64,000 bases of DNA from Rhodamnia argentea (GCF_020921035.1 NC_063151.1:24496934-24560933); one strand, 5' to 3'; positions 52,954 through 64,000 are shown, numbered from the stretch's first letter. Notes: generated by a model not told the origin, from the letters alone. Numbers and translations are program-made.

Positions 52954-54180
52954 ATCTCAGGTACATTCTGTTAATTTGCAACTTTTTCGGAGTTTAGGTC
53001 TCATGTAGAATTAAGCTTTTTGAACGCATTTTGGAGGATTATTACTCTATTTATGGATGTCATTACCATTGTTTTCATGTAATAAAGAAGTAGATGTTCA
53101 ATTTTTCTTTTTAGAGATGCTAAATTTACGAAGTCTTGTTTACTAAGTAATGCTTCAATCTTGGATCCGATGATTAAATAAGCAAATTGACTTCTTGTGG
53201 TATTTTAGATGCAATGGAATTTTTCAAAGTTGTTCAGTAAACAAGAATGGTACCATGACTCGGTATATCTAGCTTTCCTTTTTGTAGGTTGGTGGCTAAC
53301 GTTCCTTGGCACTTAACTTTGTTCCTCAAAGTTTGCAATGTGGATGTGGATGCTGACCAATATGAAATATTTGGCTCACAGGGAGGTTCTCATTTTCATC
53401 TCCCGCAAATGTTTGCTCAGCATCTGTTGTCAGTTGCTTTATTGTACCGACCGGCATGTCAGGTTTCTGCATCATGAGTTGCAGATCGATGTCTTCAACG
53501 TGGTTCAAAAGGTCCTTGGCAGGAATGGATGTTTATGCTGTTGCTTTTATACAGTTCCATAGGTTGTCTTGATTCCAGTTTTGTTTTCTTTGTTTGCCCA
53601 AGAGTTCTGAACCTTGTGATACAATATTATGTTCCCTTGCTTTGTTTTATGAGGAAATGGAGGATGCTTTTGAGCACTCTGTGCGTGATAGATGTGCTAC
53701 AGAGTACAAATGGCGCAATTTTGCTGTATCGAAAAAATGCAGGTTCATCTCTAACCCTGGCTACCATTGTTACCGAGTCAACTCTGTATGTTCAGCAGTA
53801 GCATGATCTCCCATTGTCCCTAAAGCGTGAATTTGATGATGTTTGCAAGGATTATTTGAGAATGTAACGCTTTTCATTGATTTCAAAAGAATCACGAAGC
53901 TTCCAACTTCTTGTGGGCTGGAAAATGGCGAAGCATCATGGAATTTGGACGTAGTGACACACACAATGTCTAGATTGTAGCCCTCAAGAAGCATGAGGAC
54001 TTCATTTTTCATATTTTTCATTCTGCTTTACAATCTTTCGGTTTTGGTTATGTCTATTTACCTCCTGGCCTTAGAGCGAATTGGGCTATACTATATTGGG
54101 AAATTCTATCAGGAACTTTTTAACTTCTAACGCTTTACCCTCCTCAAACTCCGGATTTCGACAATCAACTCAATCTCCGG
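52954..54180. other. NOG1 3' flank, no gene seen
   Basis: Probably begins with the NOG1 3'UTR. Several overlapping short frames on both strands (53289-54021) lack domains. Moderately AT-rich unique-looking sequence. Confidence 0.5.
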
Positions 54181-54189
54181 TCAGATAAG

Positions 54190-55386
54190 GATATATACAA
54201 GCTATGGATGGTATCGTTTCTATTGAAAACCTGAGTGTCGCCTCACGCCCCTTTGGGCGGCTGTACTCCAATCCCAGCATAACCTTTCAAGCTTTCCAGA
54301 ATACAATGAAGAAAATTGTGGCGAGAATGATGCGGTTATTTTCACTCAAGTAGATCCTGGGACATTTAGAACTGAAATAGGAAAGAACAGATTGCTTGAT
54401 ACTGGGCCTTTTATCATTTTGCTAATCATTTGTTGCTTTTCAAGCAATGCAAACCAGATGCTCCACCCAAATGCTATGGATTCACTCATTCTGCTTTCTA
54501 GGTTCAGATACACGGTCTCCCTTATGAATAATTTTTCAGAGGAAGCAAATAGAAGGATAGCCGGCAATCTAGGGGCGGTTTCTGATGTGAAGGTAGAGTG
54601 CTGAGAGCTTTGTCAGCTGTCAAAATCGGTTGAGCAAGAGTCAGTACGGATTTGTGGGCACCTCTGAAGTCCGGAACCATTCCAAGTAATGAAGGGAAGA
54701 AATTTTGGGTGAACTTCAAATATGAAAGGCTCCCTCGCTTTTGTTACTCGCATGGGAGAATTGGGCATCACATCAAATACGGCGAGGAACTCTCTCGCGA
54801 AGAGAATAGACTAGTCCGTCGATAATGAGGAATGCTTTGGGCAATGGCTTAGAGCTGAAGTGCATGAATTCAGCTCTTTCTGGAACATTTTTTCTCATGA
54901 AAAGCAGAATGAGACTTATGCTGAGAATGAAATTATTCCGGAAACTCCTAATCGATACGAAGCAAATTATGTCGGCTGATGCTACAGAAGCTCCCTGTTG
55001 TCAAAAGCAAGCTGAAGTTCAGAGTGGGGAGGTAGAAAAGAAAGTTCCTGTCAAGGGAAAATGCCCAATGCATCATCTCTCCTTTTCTGACTATGAGGAA
55101 CCCAGATTACTGCTTCCAGGCCCAATCTCAATTAGGGATACTCATATCCCCGATAATGTAGATCAGGTACTCAGAAGAGAAAGCAGAAAATAAGTCCACA
55201 GTCAACAAAAATAAAAAAATAAAAAAATTTGAGGTGATTTAATCCCCATTCATCTCTGGCGTGCACTCCCACCACACTTGATGAAACTTTGTTATCGGTT
55301 ATGCCAATTCAGATATAAGAGAATTTGAAAGAATGGGCCAGTAGTGTATATTAATGAAGATTTTATGTTGGAATTGTCTGGGTCGG
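54190..55386 (+). mobile_element. LINE 5' fragment: ORF1 remnant and first codons of ORF2
   Basis: Frameshifted plus-strand coding traces in ORF1 order. FGRLYSNPSITFQAFQNTMK (about 54252-54311) resembles the DUF4283 start. QIHGLPYE (about 54506-54529) and KFWVNFKYERLPRFCYSHGR (about 54692-54751), followed by IGHHIK, are the DUF4283/zinc-knuckle end; one cysteine of the knuckle is replaced. MKILCWNCLGR at 55354-55386 is the start of LINE ORF2 (endonuclease MKxLxWNCRG motif). The element stops there and unrelated sequence follows. Many stops show it is dead. Confidence 0.75.
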
Positions 55387-55397
55387 GCATATTTCCA

Positions 55398-56018
55398 ATA
55401 ACTTATTATATGGGATCGGTTTCCATCCTAGAACTAGGAATTAAATCGGACATGATGGGATTCCCAATATTTAGAGTCGGGATTCGACCCCGCCTAGCCT
55501 GAAACCGGATCAGCTGGGAACCAACGGTGTTAATTTTTTTTTTTTTATTGTTCTACTATATAAAAAAAGAAACAGGCCCACCCACACATGGCTGAGTTGG
55601 TTGAGGGGCGTGCTATCCCTCGTCAGGTCACTAGTTTGAAATTCTCTCTACTTAGTTTCGTGACTTAAGTGGAGGGTCATGGCTAGTGGGCCGTCGTGCT
55701 AGCTCTCTCCCGAGGTGCTGACACAGGTGGATCTTTGGCGAAGTCGGCAGGTCGGCGGGTCCCTGTGGATCCTTGGTTACAAAAAAAAACAGTCTTACAA
55801 TGAATCAAGAAAATATTGCTCGGTCAATACTTTGTCTTCAATTTTTTTTTTAATGGTTTGTGCTATAAAAGAACATACTTTGGGCCGGTTTTACCAATTC
55901 GGTTTGATGCGGTCTGGTTGGTACGGTTCCTTTTCAAGAACTTATTTCCATGGGAATCATTCGGAACAGGTTGGTTTAATCTTGTTCTAAGGTAGAATTG
56001 AGACTGATGCACACCCTT
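55398..56018. mobile_element. Degenerate element interrupted by a SINE
   Basis: The halves 55398-55530 and 55872-56018 carry the GATCGG/GGTTCC/CCGGTTTT wording of the hAT-like elements at 6.8 and 48 kb. The right end GATGCACACCCTTG looks like an inverse GGGTGTGCATC terminus. A matching left end was not found. The SINE at 55580-55790 lies between the halves, which would make it the younger insertion. Confidence 0.35.
55580..55790 (+). mobile_element. tRNA-derived SINE
   Basis: A-box-like TGGCTGAGTTGG at 55589-55600 and B-box-like AGTTTGAAATTC at 55633-55644 give an internal pol III promoter with tRNA-like spacing. The body continues without tRNA folding (GTCGTGCTAGCTCTCTCCCG) and ends in an A run at 55781-55789. 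The flanks share ACAG after A-rich sequence (55571-55574 and 55789-55792), a possible short target-site duplication. Confidence 0.65.
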
Positions 56019-57845
56019 GCAATCCATGCAAAATGAGCCTTACCACCTCAAAAAAGCCCCAATATGCCGTTTCTCATGAAGACAAAAAAGATCAAGAATG
56101 AGTAGTGCATGCTTGGAGCATAGGTTAATTTTTTAGAACTGCTTTGTTATTAATCCTAGAGCAAACGCAAGGGGTTTGACAGTGTTGTGAAATGAAATTA
56201 CGGTCTGTATAGGTCGGAACGACCCAGGAGGTAACATCATGATAAGAGGAGGATCATTAGATTATCAAATATTGGGTGACGGATTCTCGGTATTGTGTTT
56301 TCTTACACGAAACATGCCGTTGTCTCGCAAAATTATTCTCTTTTTCTCTTTGTGCAAAATGCTACCGTCGCGTCCAATCAGAAAGAATTGGAAATACACA
56401 TAGGAGTTCGGCAGTCAGCACAGAAGGATACGAAAACCGGGTTTCTTCCCGAAGAAGAAAAGAAAAAGAACCACAAAATCTAAACAGTGGACGATCAACG
56501 ATCGGTGTCCTATTGGCTTGATTTCCCGCGCTCCAAGCCTATCAGCACTCGGTGGAGGGAGGTACGTCTCTCTTTCTCTCCCTGCGCATGCGAGTAGCGG
56601 ACTTCTTGTTGATGCTCGACAGCGCCGGTCAACATGCAACTGTTGATTTTGTTTCAGAAGCCGCTAATGCATTCTAATTCATCGATACTTGTTCTTTATG
56701 GGGGTTTTTCCATTCGCGATTCCGATGATACCCTCCTGGGAAAGCCCTCTTTTTTAGCATGGTGTTGGGAAATCGATGCTGCCTGTTAAATTTTGTTGGG
56801 ATAACTTTTCGTCAAATGGTACGTAAAACTCCGCCAGCGGAGGTGATTCAGTATCGAGATGATCAGGAGGAGTCGAACAACTTTCGGAGTAGCGACATCA
56901 AAGCTCTAGTGGAGCTGTTGCACGGGGGTAATTCATTGTTATGTGTTCGTGCACCGTGGTGTCGTAATGCCCAATCCACCGAGAAAAGCTCGGTGCTTTA
57001 TGTATTAGGAGCTTGATTAACGCTGGGAAAGCTTTTGAATTTGCTGATAACACTGATGAGAGAAAGATGCGGTGGATGTACTTAAGAGTCTGAGGAAGAA
57101 TTTCAAGTGGGTGTGTGGGGTGTGTTTGTTAGCGCACCAATGCGAATGTGCTCGTATAGGGCTGTTTCTAATGTGATAATTGACGTGTCTTGATTGATAA
57201 TACGCGCACCATTTCCCGGGTGGTACGCCCACTTAAAATGCGGTAAACATGTTCTTTGTGTCGATAATGAGTCACCACTTCTCACATTAATTCACGATCA
57301 CAGAGAACGTATTTACCACTTTTAACGGGTGTATAGCGCCTCTTCAAGCTGCGCATAAAGGCACTGCTGATGTGCCCAGTTTAGGCGATCCGCTGTCAGT
57401 CTTCTCTGTTAGCACATTTATGATGGCATGGTGAAAAGAACTCTTAAAGCTTATGTATGGCACCTTTGGTTTTCAGAGATTTGAGCTCTCATTATGTGGG
57501 ATCTACTGTAAAATATATAGCACTGAATGAAGTGGGCTGAGAGGGTTGCGATGTATATTCTCTTATATTTCACCACAAAATGTGTTAATGTTATTGAAGT
57601 ACCAGACTCACAGAAGATAAAGATGGACTTAAATCTAGTGGAAGTAAAATTCAAGAGTTTTCTGGTTATATGAATTCTGTAATCTGCTTGAATATGCATA
57701 TTGTATTCCATTTGGTAACTGTCATTTTCTTGTTGTATAGTCAGCCTGCGGCTTTTGGTAGGAATGAAATTGTGAACTCTTTTCTGTCACTTTTTGCAGT
57801 GCATAATATTTCTTTTTACTTTGTGAAGACAGATTTTGCTCCATT
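56019..57845. other. Upstream region of WSS1A
   Basis: 56440-56640 is locally GC-richer and may contain a non-coding first exon ending at GGAG|GTACGT (about 56567); GAAGACAG|ATTTTGCTCC just before the start codon could be its acceptor. A short open frame (MVRKTPPAEVIQYRDDQEES at 56818-56877 and onward) has no family that I recognise. No gene firmly supported. Confidence 0.4.
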
Positions 57846-60471
57846 ATGGATCTTAATGATCTTAACAAGGTTTGGGAAATCAAGCCTCTGAAGAAGATTG
57901 GAGAAGAAGATGCTAGAGAAGTTCTTGAGAAAGTTGCAAAACAAGTTCAGCCAATAATGCGAAAACGTAAATGGAAAGTGAAGATTCTTTCTGAATTTTG
58001 GTATGCTGGTTTTTCATTGTCTCCGCATACTGTATTTCTCTAACACACACACAGACATATTTGTTACTTATGTAAGATTGCTTTCTGATAAAATTATTCT
58101 TGATCGTCTTGGTAAACTCTGAATTTCAGTCCCAATCCATCTCTTCTGGGCCTGAACATAGGTGGAGGAGCAGAGATTAAACTCCGGTTAAGAAGACCAA
58201 ACAATGAGTGGGATTTCTTCCCTTATGAGCAGATTCTTGATACAATGCTGCATGAGCTCTGTCATATCGAATATGGGCCGCATAATACTGACTTCTACAA
58301 TCTTTTGGATGAGATCAGAAAGGTAACTGTTACATTCTTCAAAATTTTTATAGGATGAATGGTGGTAGTGTGATTACTACCAAGCCATATTGTACACCAG
58401 GGAGTTAGCACGGTATGTGCAGCATTTTGTTCGAATTCGATGGAACCACACATATATGATTTACAATGGCCATAACACCCACTCCTTTTCTCTTTTGTTA
58501 GCAAATGTAACTGCATTTAATTATCCAAAACGGAGCTCTGCTTTGTGGAGAAAAGTAAGCATTTCGAGACCTCAGAAGGCATATTGGCAACTAAAAAGGG
58601 TTTGGCGACTCTAGAAGGCCAAGCTGTCATGGAATGAGCTGCCCCATTTGCTTCCCTAGGCATCCGCTTGTTCTAGCAGTCAGGAATTTGTGAATGTGGT
58701 CAAGCAGCTCACTGATTTATGTACATGTGTCAAAATGTGCCATTTTTTGTTTTCCTCACATGATATACGATCCAACAGAGATTTGCAGTCACCCTCTATT
58801 ATATCACCCTAGGATGGGCATTCTGGCCAATCCTAGTGCAAGCAGTAACTTTTGGCCTCTGCCTGGATGGGTACTATGCGTTTGGCCTTCTTGATCAAGT
58901 ATTTGATTAGGTGGCCCTGGTTGTTTCTTGCCAGGACAACCAGCGTTCCTTTATGAGAATACCCTATCAATACACGAAAAACATAAACTGAGAGGAGAAA
59001 AAATTGATACCAAGACTTTGTCGGGCATTCATTTGTCAGTCAACCTCTCTCTATCTTTCCACCTTTGAGATGCATCACACAGTCCTAACATACAATCTTG
59101 TGATTATCTCCAGAAGAGGTAGATTTGATAGCTGTACGGTTACTTTATTGTTAGATTGATCTGAATACTTTAACACCATATGTTCGTCCTGTCATTCCCT
59201 GACTGCTGATTTTCGTTTGCAGGAGTGTGAGGAGCTGATGGCTAAAGGAATTACAGGAACTGGTCAAGGTTTTGATCGTCCAGGGAGACGTTTAGGTGGG
59301 TTCTCCCGACAGCCTCCACCATCATCATTACGCCAAACTGCTCTGGCTGCTGCAGAAAACAGAGCAAGGCATGGAGCTCTACTACCATCAGGGCCTAGGT
59401 GTATAGGGGGTGATAGTGATATCAGGAATACTCTTAGCCCCATACAAGCTGCTGCGATGGCAGCAGAAAGGAGATTGCACGATGAACTGTGGTGTGGATC
59501 CAAATCTGCAGAGGGGCAGGACGGATTCCAAGGAAGAGTTGGACCTTCCTTGGAACTTCCTGAGAAGTCAAAAGAATCCACCTCATTTGCTGGCATCTCT
59601 GCAACGACTTCACGTGTGAATTCCACTTCCTCTCTGGAAGCAGCGGATGATGAAGCGAAGTGGCAGTGTAATACTTGCACTTTATTAAATCAGGTAAATT
59701 GTTCTCCCTTACAATATTTGCCGTTGTACATCGTATCATGCAGGCTTAGAAATTCTGAAGTGCCATCATTGTAAAGTTAGTCCCTTGACATAAGTGTGAT
59801 AAGCTGCCTTGTCACTCTTAGAAACCATGACTAAATAACTCATTTGCTCTCATTTTTTTGGATGGCGTAAAGGGTCTTTGCAATATGTAAGTCGCTTCAC
59901 TTCCTTAAGATTGTTATTTCTGGCTTGGATTATGAGGCGCTATGTTGAATTTTTATTGTACTTAAATTACTGATTTACTAGGATATGCACTTTAGAAAAT
60001 GGTCGTATTTCCTAACTGCAACGGAATCTGGATGGGAGTCTAGATCAGCACCCCTTACTATTTCTTCATAATTTATTTTGATTTCCGTAATTGCATTTGT
60101 GGATCCTGGATTAGATGTCTGATGTGGCATCAACACGCTATCCGCTCATCTTTAAGTCGGTCGCTGTGTGTGAGATAGCAATGCGACTATTTTCATGCTT
60201 GGCTTGGTCCATTGCACGTCTTTCAGCCTGTCGTGCTACATTTCTACTTTTCTCTATCCTTATGATACCATTTCTCTTGCAGCCTCTGGCCTTATCATGC
60301 GAAGCTTGTGGATCCCAAAAGCACATTGCGATTGCAACATCGAACGTCTGGTCTTGTAAGTTTTGTACACTTGATAACAGCGTTAAGCAAGATAGATGCC
60401 TGGCTTGTGGAGAGTGGAGATATTCCTATGGTCCGCCTGCCTCTAGCCGCGGACCTTATGTCGGCAACTGA
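57846..60471 (+). CDS. WSS1A: DNA-dependent metalloprotease WSS1A (WLM domain, two RanBP2 zinc fingers)
   Basis: Relative of yeast Wss1 and of SPRTN; WSS1A cleaves proteins trapped on DNA and so repairs DNA-protein crosslinks. Four exons: 57846-58000, 58130-58322, 59223-59693, 60283-60471; 1008 nt, 335 aa, GT-AG introns. The WLM domain (1 to about 165) contains the zinc site His93-Glu94-x2-His97-x5-His103 (HELCHIEYGPH). CEELMAKGITGTGQGFD, then GRRLGGFSRQPPPSSLR and LSPIQAAAMAAERR are conserved in plant WSS1A. Two RanBP2-type zinc fingers (WxCxxC...CxxC) lie at 263-282 and 296-315; the first is split by intron 3. ATG 57846 gives MDLNDLNKVWEIK, the family start. Part of exon 4 with the 3' flank is repeated at 62.3-62.9 kb. 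Confidence 0.94.
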
Positions 60472-60925
60472 GAAAGAGAAGTCACTTCTCTGCAATACAA
60501 TCACTGCCAGTTTGTGAAGAATACTGCACGAATTGTACTGCAACTGCCCTGCATGATGATAACAGTGGCTTGTAATTACATTAAACTTATGATACGCCAA
60601 CTTATGATCCTTGCTTATTGGTTGCTCCTTTTGGTTGCTTTCGTGCCGTGCTTGACAGATTCTCAAACATATATTGTGACACGGGCAAATTTTCGCATGG
60701 TGTAATCACTCCTATGTCTCGGATAGGTTTTCACACAGAAATAGAAAGTTACATTAACTGAACTCTGAAGAAAGGATTATACTAATGCAAAGAAGGGTGA
60801 AGTGCTTGAGCAGCTTTTAGATGCTGATAGAACTTTCAAGGTGTCGTGTGGTGATGCAATGCTGTGTTTTCAGCCAAGTGAGGACTAATTTACCAGCACA
60901 GGAAGACTGGCCTTATAGAAGGTCC
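60353..60925 (+). repeat. Source copy of the WSS1A exon 4 / 3' flank duplication
   Basis: From within exon 4 (TTGTACACTTGATAACAGCG) through the stop codon and about 450 bp of 3' flank. It matches 62336-62895 in the same order and orientation, with substitutions and small indels. Shared stretches include GTTAAGCAAGATAGATGCCT and TTTTCACACAGAAATAG-like sequence. Confidence 0.8.
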
Positions 60926-62335
60926 AAACATGGGACCCAGCATACAAACGAAACATTGGAGCTTCGGCATCAGCGTCCTCAAGTTCTACCTCGGCCACTT
61001 ACCCTTCGCATCAGCCACCAGGGTGACTGGGCCAGCCTCATGTGCGCCATCTGCATGTCCGACCCACCCCCGCCTCCGCTTCCCGCGAGTTCCGCTACTC
61101 TGTCATGTGCTGCCTGCAGCCCGGCCTGACCCGGCCCTGCGGTGGATCGCCAATGAGCTTCTGAGGCACCCTTTCATTTTGAACCACAATCAGGGCTTGC
61201 ATCACCAAGTTCCACCTCCGCCTCCATTCCCATCATCTCAGTTACCGGTTCTTTTCCATCTTTTTCTTCGTTCTATTCTCTCTTGCCTTAGTTGCTTATT
61301 ATTGGTTCTTGGGTCTTTTCCCTGCGTAGTTATTGATTTTGACATGACGACTAGGTTAAGTGTCTTTGTGGGGGAGAGAAGAGAGGGTTGGGCCTGCGGC
61401 GTAGAACTAGGAGACGAAAACATGGGTGAAACAATGACCGTGAGCTAAGTACTTGGACTTGGGTGAAATCTTGGGGACACCATCAGAGGTTTCTGAGGGA
61501 TGTTTTTGAGTGGTTATCCTGTGGAAGGACGGATGATGCCCTGTCCTGTTGGAAATGTTTTGAGGAATAGCCTTTTTAGGCTCATAAAGATTGCTCAAGT
61601 CAATCCTCTTGGAAATGCCATTTTAAGTGAAATAGTGGAGTCTGGCTCTTCCTTATGTACAGACATGAAGCCTGCTTGTGAATGAACGATTGCATGTCCA
61701 TTTGTTCTACTTGAATTTCATATTTTCCGTAACTTGGTTGAGGAAACAAGATCGAATGATGGATCGGTATAGCGGCATTTGCTTATTATCCCCAAGAACA
61801 GGCGTGATCCTTGTCACGAGAGGTGCCCCCAAGCTGAAGAAATATGCTGGTTCATCTTTCATGACGATCTTTGCGATGAGCAACAGGGCTGGAAAATGTC
61901 CCCGTCGCCTTTTCCATCATCTCTGTGGATGCAACTGAAACGCGGAATGACAGTGGCAAACTTCACCAACTAGCTTGGGATTTCTCTCAAAATGCCCGAC
62001 ATTTTGAACTTTCTCTGGGAAAGCAAATTAAAGAGGCAAACCAATAGCGTCAAGCGATAGGCCAATGAGTCAGGTCGCTCTTTCTTGCTGATTCTGTTCT
62101 GTAGTGACCATGACCTGAGTGAAAGTTCGAGACCATAAGAACTGAGCCAAATTAGTTTACTTTCCAGACTTCATTATCTCGCCCAGGTTGTTGATTCAAA
62201 GTGTCCGTGGTGACACTCAAGTGAAGTAGCTGACATTTTGCTGAAAGGATTGCTACACTAGCTTTTCCTTCTTCTCAAATTGCCATTTACCATCTGTTGA
62301 GCACTTAAACTGGTTAATGCCAAATGAGCAAGTAC
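60926..62335. other. Sequence between the two WSS1A 3' copies
   Basis: A GC-richer patch at 60950-61240 gives a 172-codon plus frame (60930-61448) rich in Pro, Leu and Ser, without any domain I recognise. 61440-62330 has short frames only. It may include fragments of an inserted or transposed gene piece, but nothing nameable. Confidence 0.35.
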
Positions 62336-62895
62336 CTCAGCTTCTGTACACTTAATAACAGTGTTAAGCAAGATAGATGCCTAGCTTGCGGAGAGTGGAA
62401 ATATTCATAAGGTCCGCCTGCCTCCAGCCACCGACCTTATGTTGGCACCCGAAAGTGAAGGAGAATCCACGCGATGTCGTGAAGAAATCTGCACAATTTG
62501 TACTACAACTGCCCTTGTATCATTATAACATTGGCTTGTAATCACATGAGACTTCTGCTACGCCAATGTAAGATCCTTGCTTATTAGTCAGCACTTTTGC
62601 TTGTTTCCGTGACGTGCTCGACGCATTCTCAGAGAGAGAGAGATTGTGGCAAGAGAACATTTTTGGCACGGTGTAATCACCGCCATGTCTCAGATAGATT
62701 CTCACACAGAAATAGAGAGTGACTCTCTCTGATGAAGGGATTTTATACTGATGCAAAAGTCAAGTGCTCGAGCAGCATTTAATTAGATGTTGAGAGAAAC
62801 TTTGAAGGTGTCAAATGGCGATGCGTGAAAGTGACGCGGTCAATTTTCCAGCGAAGACGGACCTAGTTAGCAGTATAGAAAGATTGGCCTAAGGT
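62336..62895 (+). pseudogene. Broken duplicate of WSS1A last exon and 3' flank
   Basis: The translation reads LNNSVKQDRCLACGEWKYS then TAA at about 62407, so the second zinc-finger end is present but truncated by a premature stop ten codons or so before the original tail. No exon 1-3 copy lies upstream, so it cannot encode the protease. The following bases continue to match the WSS1A 3' flank to about 62895. The intact CxxC knuckle residues suggest a fairly recent copy or brief constraint. Confidence 0.75.
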
Positions 62896-63031
62896 ATTGT
62901 ATTCTGAGGTAAGGCCAAAACACAGGATGCGTGAAAGTGACGCGGTCAATTTTCCAGCGAAGACGGACCTAGTTGGCAGTATAGAAAGATTGGCCTAAGG
63001 TGTTGTATTCTGAGGTAAGGCCAAAACACAG
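62820..63031. repeat. Tandem duplication of a 106-bp unit
   Basis: Unit 1 is 62820-62925, unit 2 62926-63031. Both begin GATGCGTGAAAGTGACGCGG and end CCAAAACACAG. I see two differences (A/G twice), so the duplication is young. It overlaps the end of the WSS1A 3' duplicate. Confidence 0.92.
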
Positions 63032-64000
63032 GATTTCTCCGAAGCCGGTGTATTACTCATTGCAGTAACCAAGAGCATGCAAGTTTTGACCAGAAAGGTA
63101 CCAACTTTCAACCACAGCTTATCCAGTAACGATGATTAGAGAACCGAGTTCATTCAAATTCAGGCGCTGGTGCTTCACTGAGTCAACAGTGAACCACAAG
63201 GTTTGGCCAACAAGTTGGAAGAAATTGGACTGCGTGGGCTTTGGAAAAAAAGCTGAAACACGTCTTGATAACATGTGATGGGAATAACGGTTGGAGCTGC
63301 TTTGGTTGACGGGTGTCTTGTTCTCACTCTCTCGAGTCTCAGGGCAGGAAGATGCCCGGAAATATTATTAACGCAGACGCGCCACCAAAAGGGTTGAGAA
63401 GCTACCAAGAACTCGGTGGGACTCGGTAAAACCCCAAGAAGCATTCAAATTCAACGGCCGAAGACTGCGAAACACTAGAAAAAAGCGGCAGCAGCTATCC
63501 TGGGACTCGGTAGAAGTCCACTCTTATTATGCATGCGGATTAATCTTATCTTATAAGACTGACCATTGCAACACATCAAATCAAGACAGACCAACTGAAG
63601 AAAGAGAGAGACAGAGACAGAGACAGAGACAGTCGTGGAAAGTGCTGGACAGGTGTCAGACGCCTGTGCTGTGATGATGAGTCTGAACTCTCCCTCTTTT
63701 GATAGGGAAAACTGGGAGTGGAGTGGGAGGGACGCTCTCGTTACCCATCACTCGCCATCACCAGGCGAAAGAGGACCGAGTAAAACCACCCCCCAAAAAA
63801 ATAATCTTTAATGCAAGCTGCTGTGCTTCCCTTGCAGGGTGAAGAGTGAAGACTACTTGAGAAAAAAGCAAGAGAAACTCGTTGAACCGGAAATTGACTG
63901 CGTATCTGAAGCGGTCCGCAAAATCCCTCTCCCAGTTGCAATTGGAATCAGAACTAAAGCAAAGCTCCCAGACAGATCTGGTCTTCGCCATTTATAGTTT
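63032..64000. other. Right edge of the window, no gene assigned
   Basis: Includes four AGAGAC hexamers at 63607-63630. Minus-strand frames at 63758-63991 (MAKTRSVWELCFSS) could be a leader or the start of a gene beyond the edge, but show no known domain. No supported gene. Confidence 0.35.
63607..63630. repeat. Four tandem AGAGAC hexamers
   Basis: Perfect 6-bp repeat of four units, followed by AGTCGTGG. Such GA-rich repeats often sit near plant transcription starts, but no gene can be tied to it here. Confidence 0.85.

Noticed and set aside
55589-55660. Candidate tRNA gene
   Set aside because: A- and B-box-like motifs are present, but no cloverleaf or acceptor stem forms and a SINE body with A tail follows.
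63758-63991. 77-codon minus-strand frame at the window edge as a gene
   Set aside because: No domain or family pattern, and any continuation lies outside the window.

Overview
This 64 kb window is nuclear DNA from a flowering plant. Its genes have GT-AG introns, and its proteins are plant-type: a plastid-targeted leucine-pathway enzyme, an exocyst EXO84B, a PEPR-clade LRR receptor kinase, a P-class PPR protein, a plastid serine-pathway enzyme, NOG1 and a WLM/WSS1 protease. Low gene density, AT-rich spacers and many small non-autonomous transposons fit a woody eudicot. The GC-rich 'CCTCGCC'-type inverted-repeat elements remind me of Myrtaceae such as Eucalyptus, but that is only an impression; a genome search would settle it.

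Layout. 337-6367 (+): 3-isopropylmalate dehydrogenase, 11 exons, with a decayed LINE 3' end in intron 1. 6.8-9.4 kb: a hAT-type MITE with a perfect 8-bp target-site duplication and a broken PPR fragment on the minus strand. 9469-15442 (+): EXO84B, 7 exons. 16170-19578 (-): LRR-XI receptor kinase of the PEPR type, 2 exons. 19.6-25 kb: spacer with a long inverted-repeat element. 25069-27078 (-): intronless PPR gene. 30303-34477 (-): two-RRM RNA-binding protein, 9 exons, whose last intron is a U12-type AT-AC intron. 36080-40832 (-): 3-phosphoglycerate dehydrogenase, 5 exons. 40.8-50 kb: a 10 kb repeat-rich stretch holding a probable solo LTR between two pieces of an unidentified gene remnant, a palindromic MITE with TAA duplications, a second inverted-repeat MITE and two hAT-like elements with near-perfect 8-bp duplications. 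50947-52953 (+): NOG1, with a 5'UTR intron and a Site II/telo-box promoter. 54.2-56.0 kb: a LINE ORF1 remnant reaching the first codons of ORF2, then a tRNA-derived SINE apparently inside another degenerate element. 57846-60471 (+): WSS1A protease, 4 exons; its last exon plus 3' flank is duplicated about 2 kb downstream as a broken copy.

The genes are not an operon or an evident cluster. Two are plastid amino-acid enzymes (leucine and serine), one is a ribosome-assembly GTPase, one repairs DNA-protein crosslinks, one tethers secretory vesicles, one is a cell-surface receptor and two are RNA-binding. I found no CRISPR, prophage or operon and no clearly new system. The most notable features are the AT-AC intron, the partial WSS1A duplication and the set of small transposons whose ends can be read directly.
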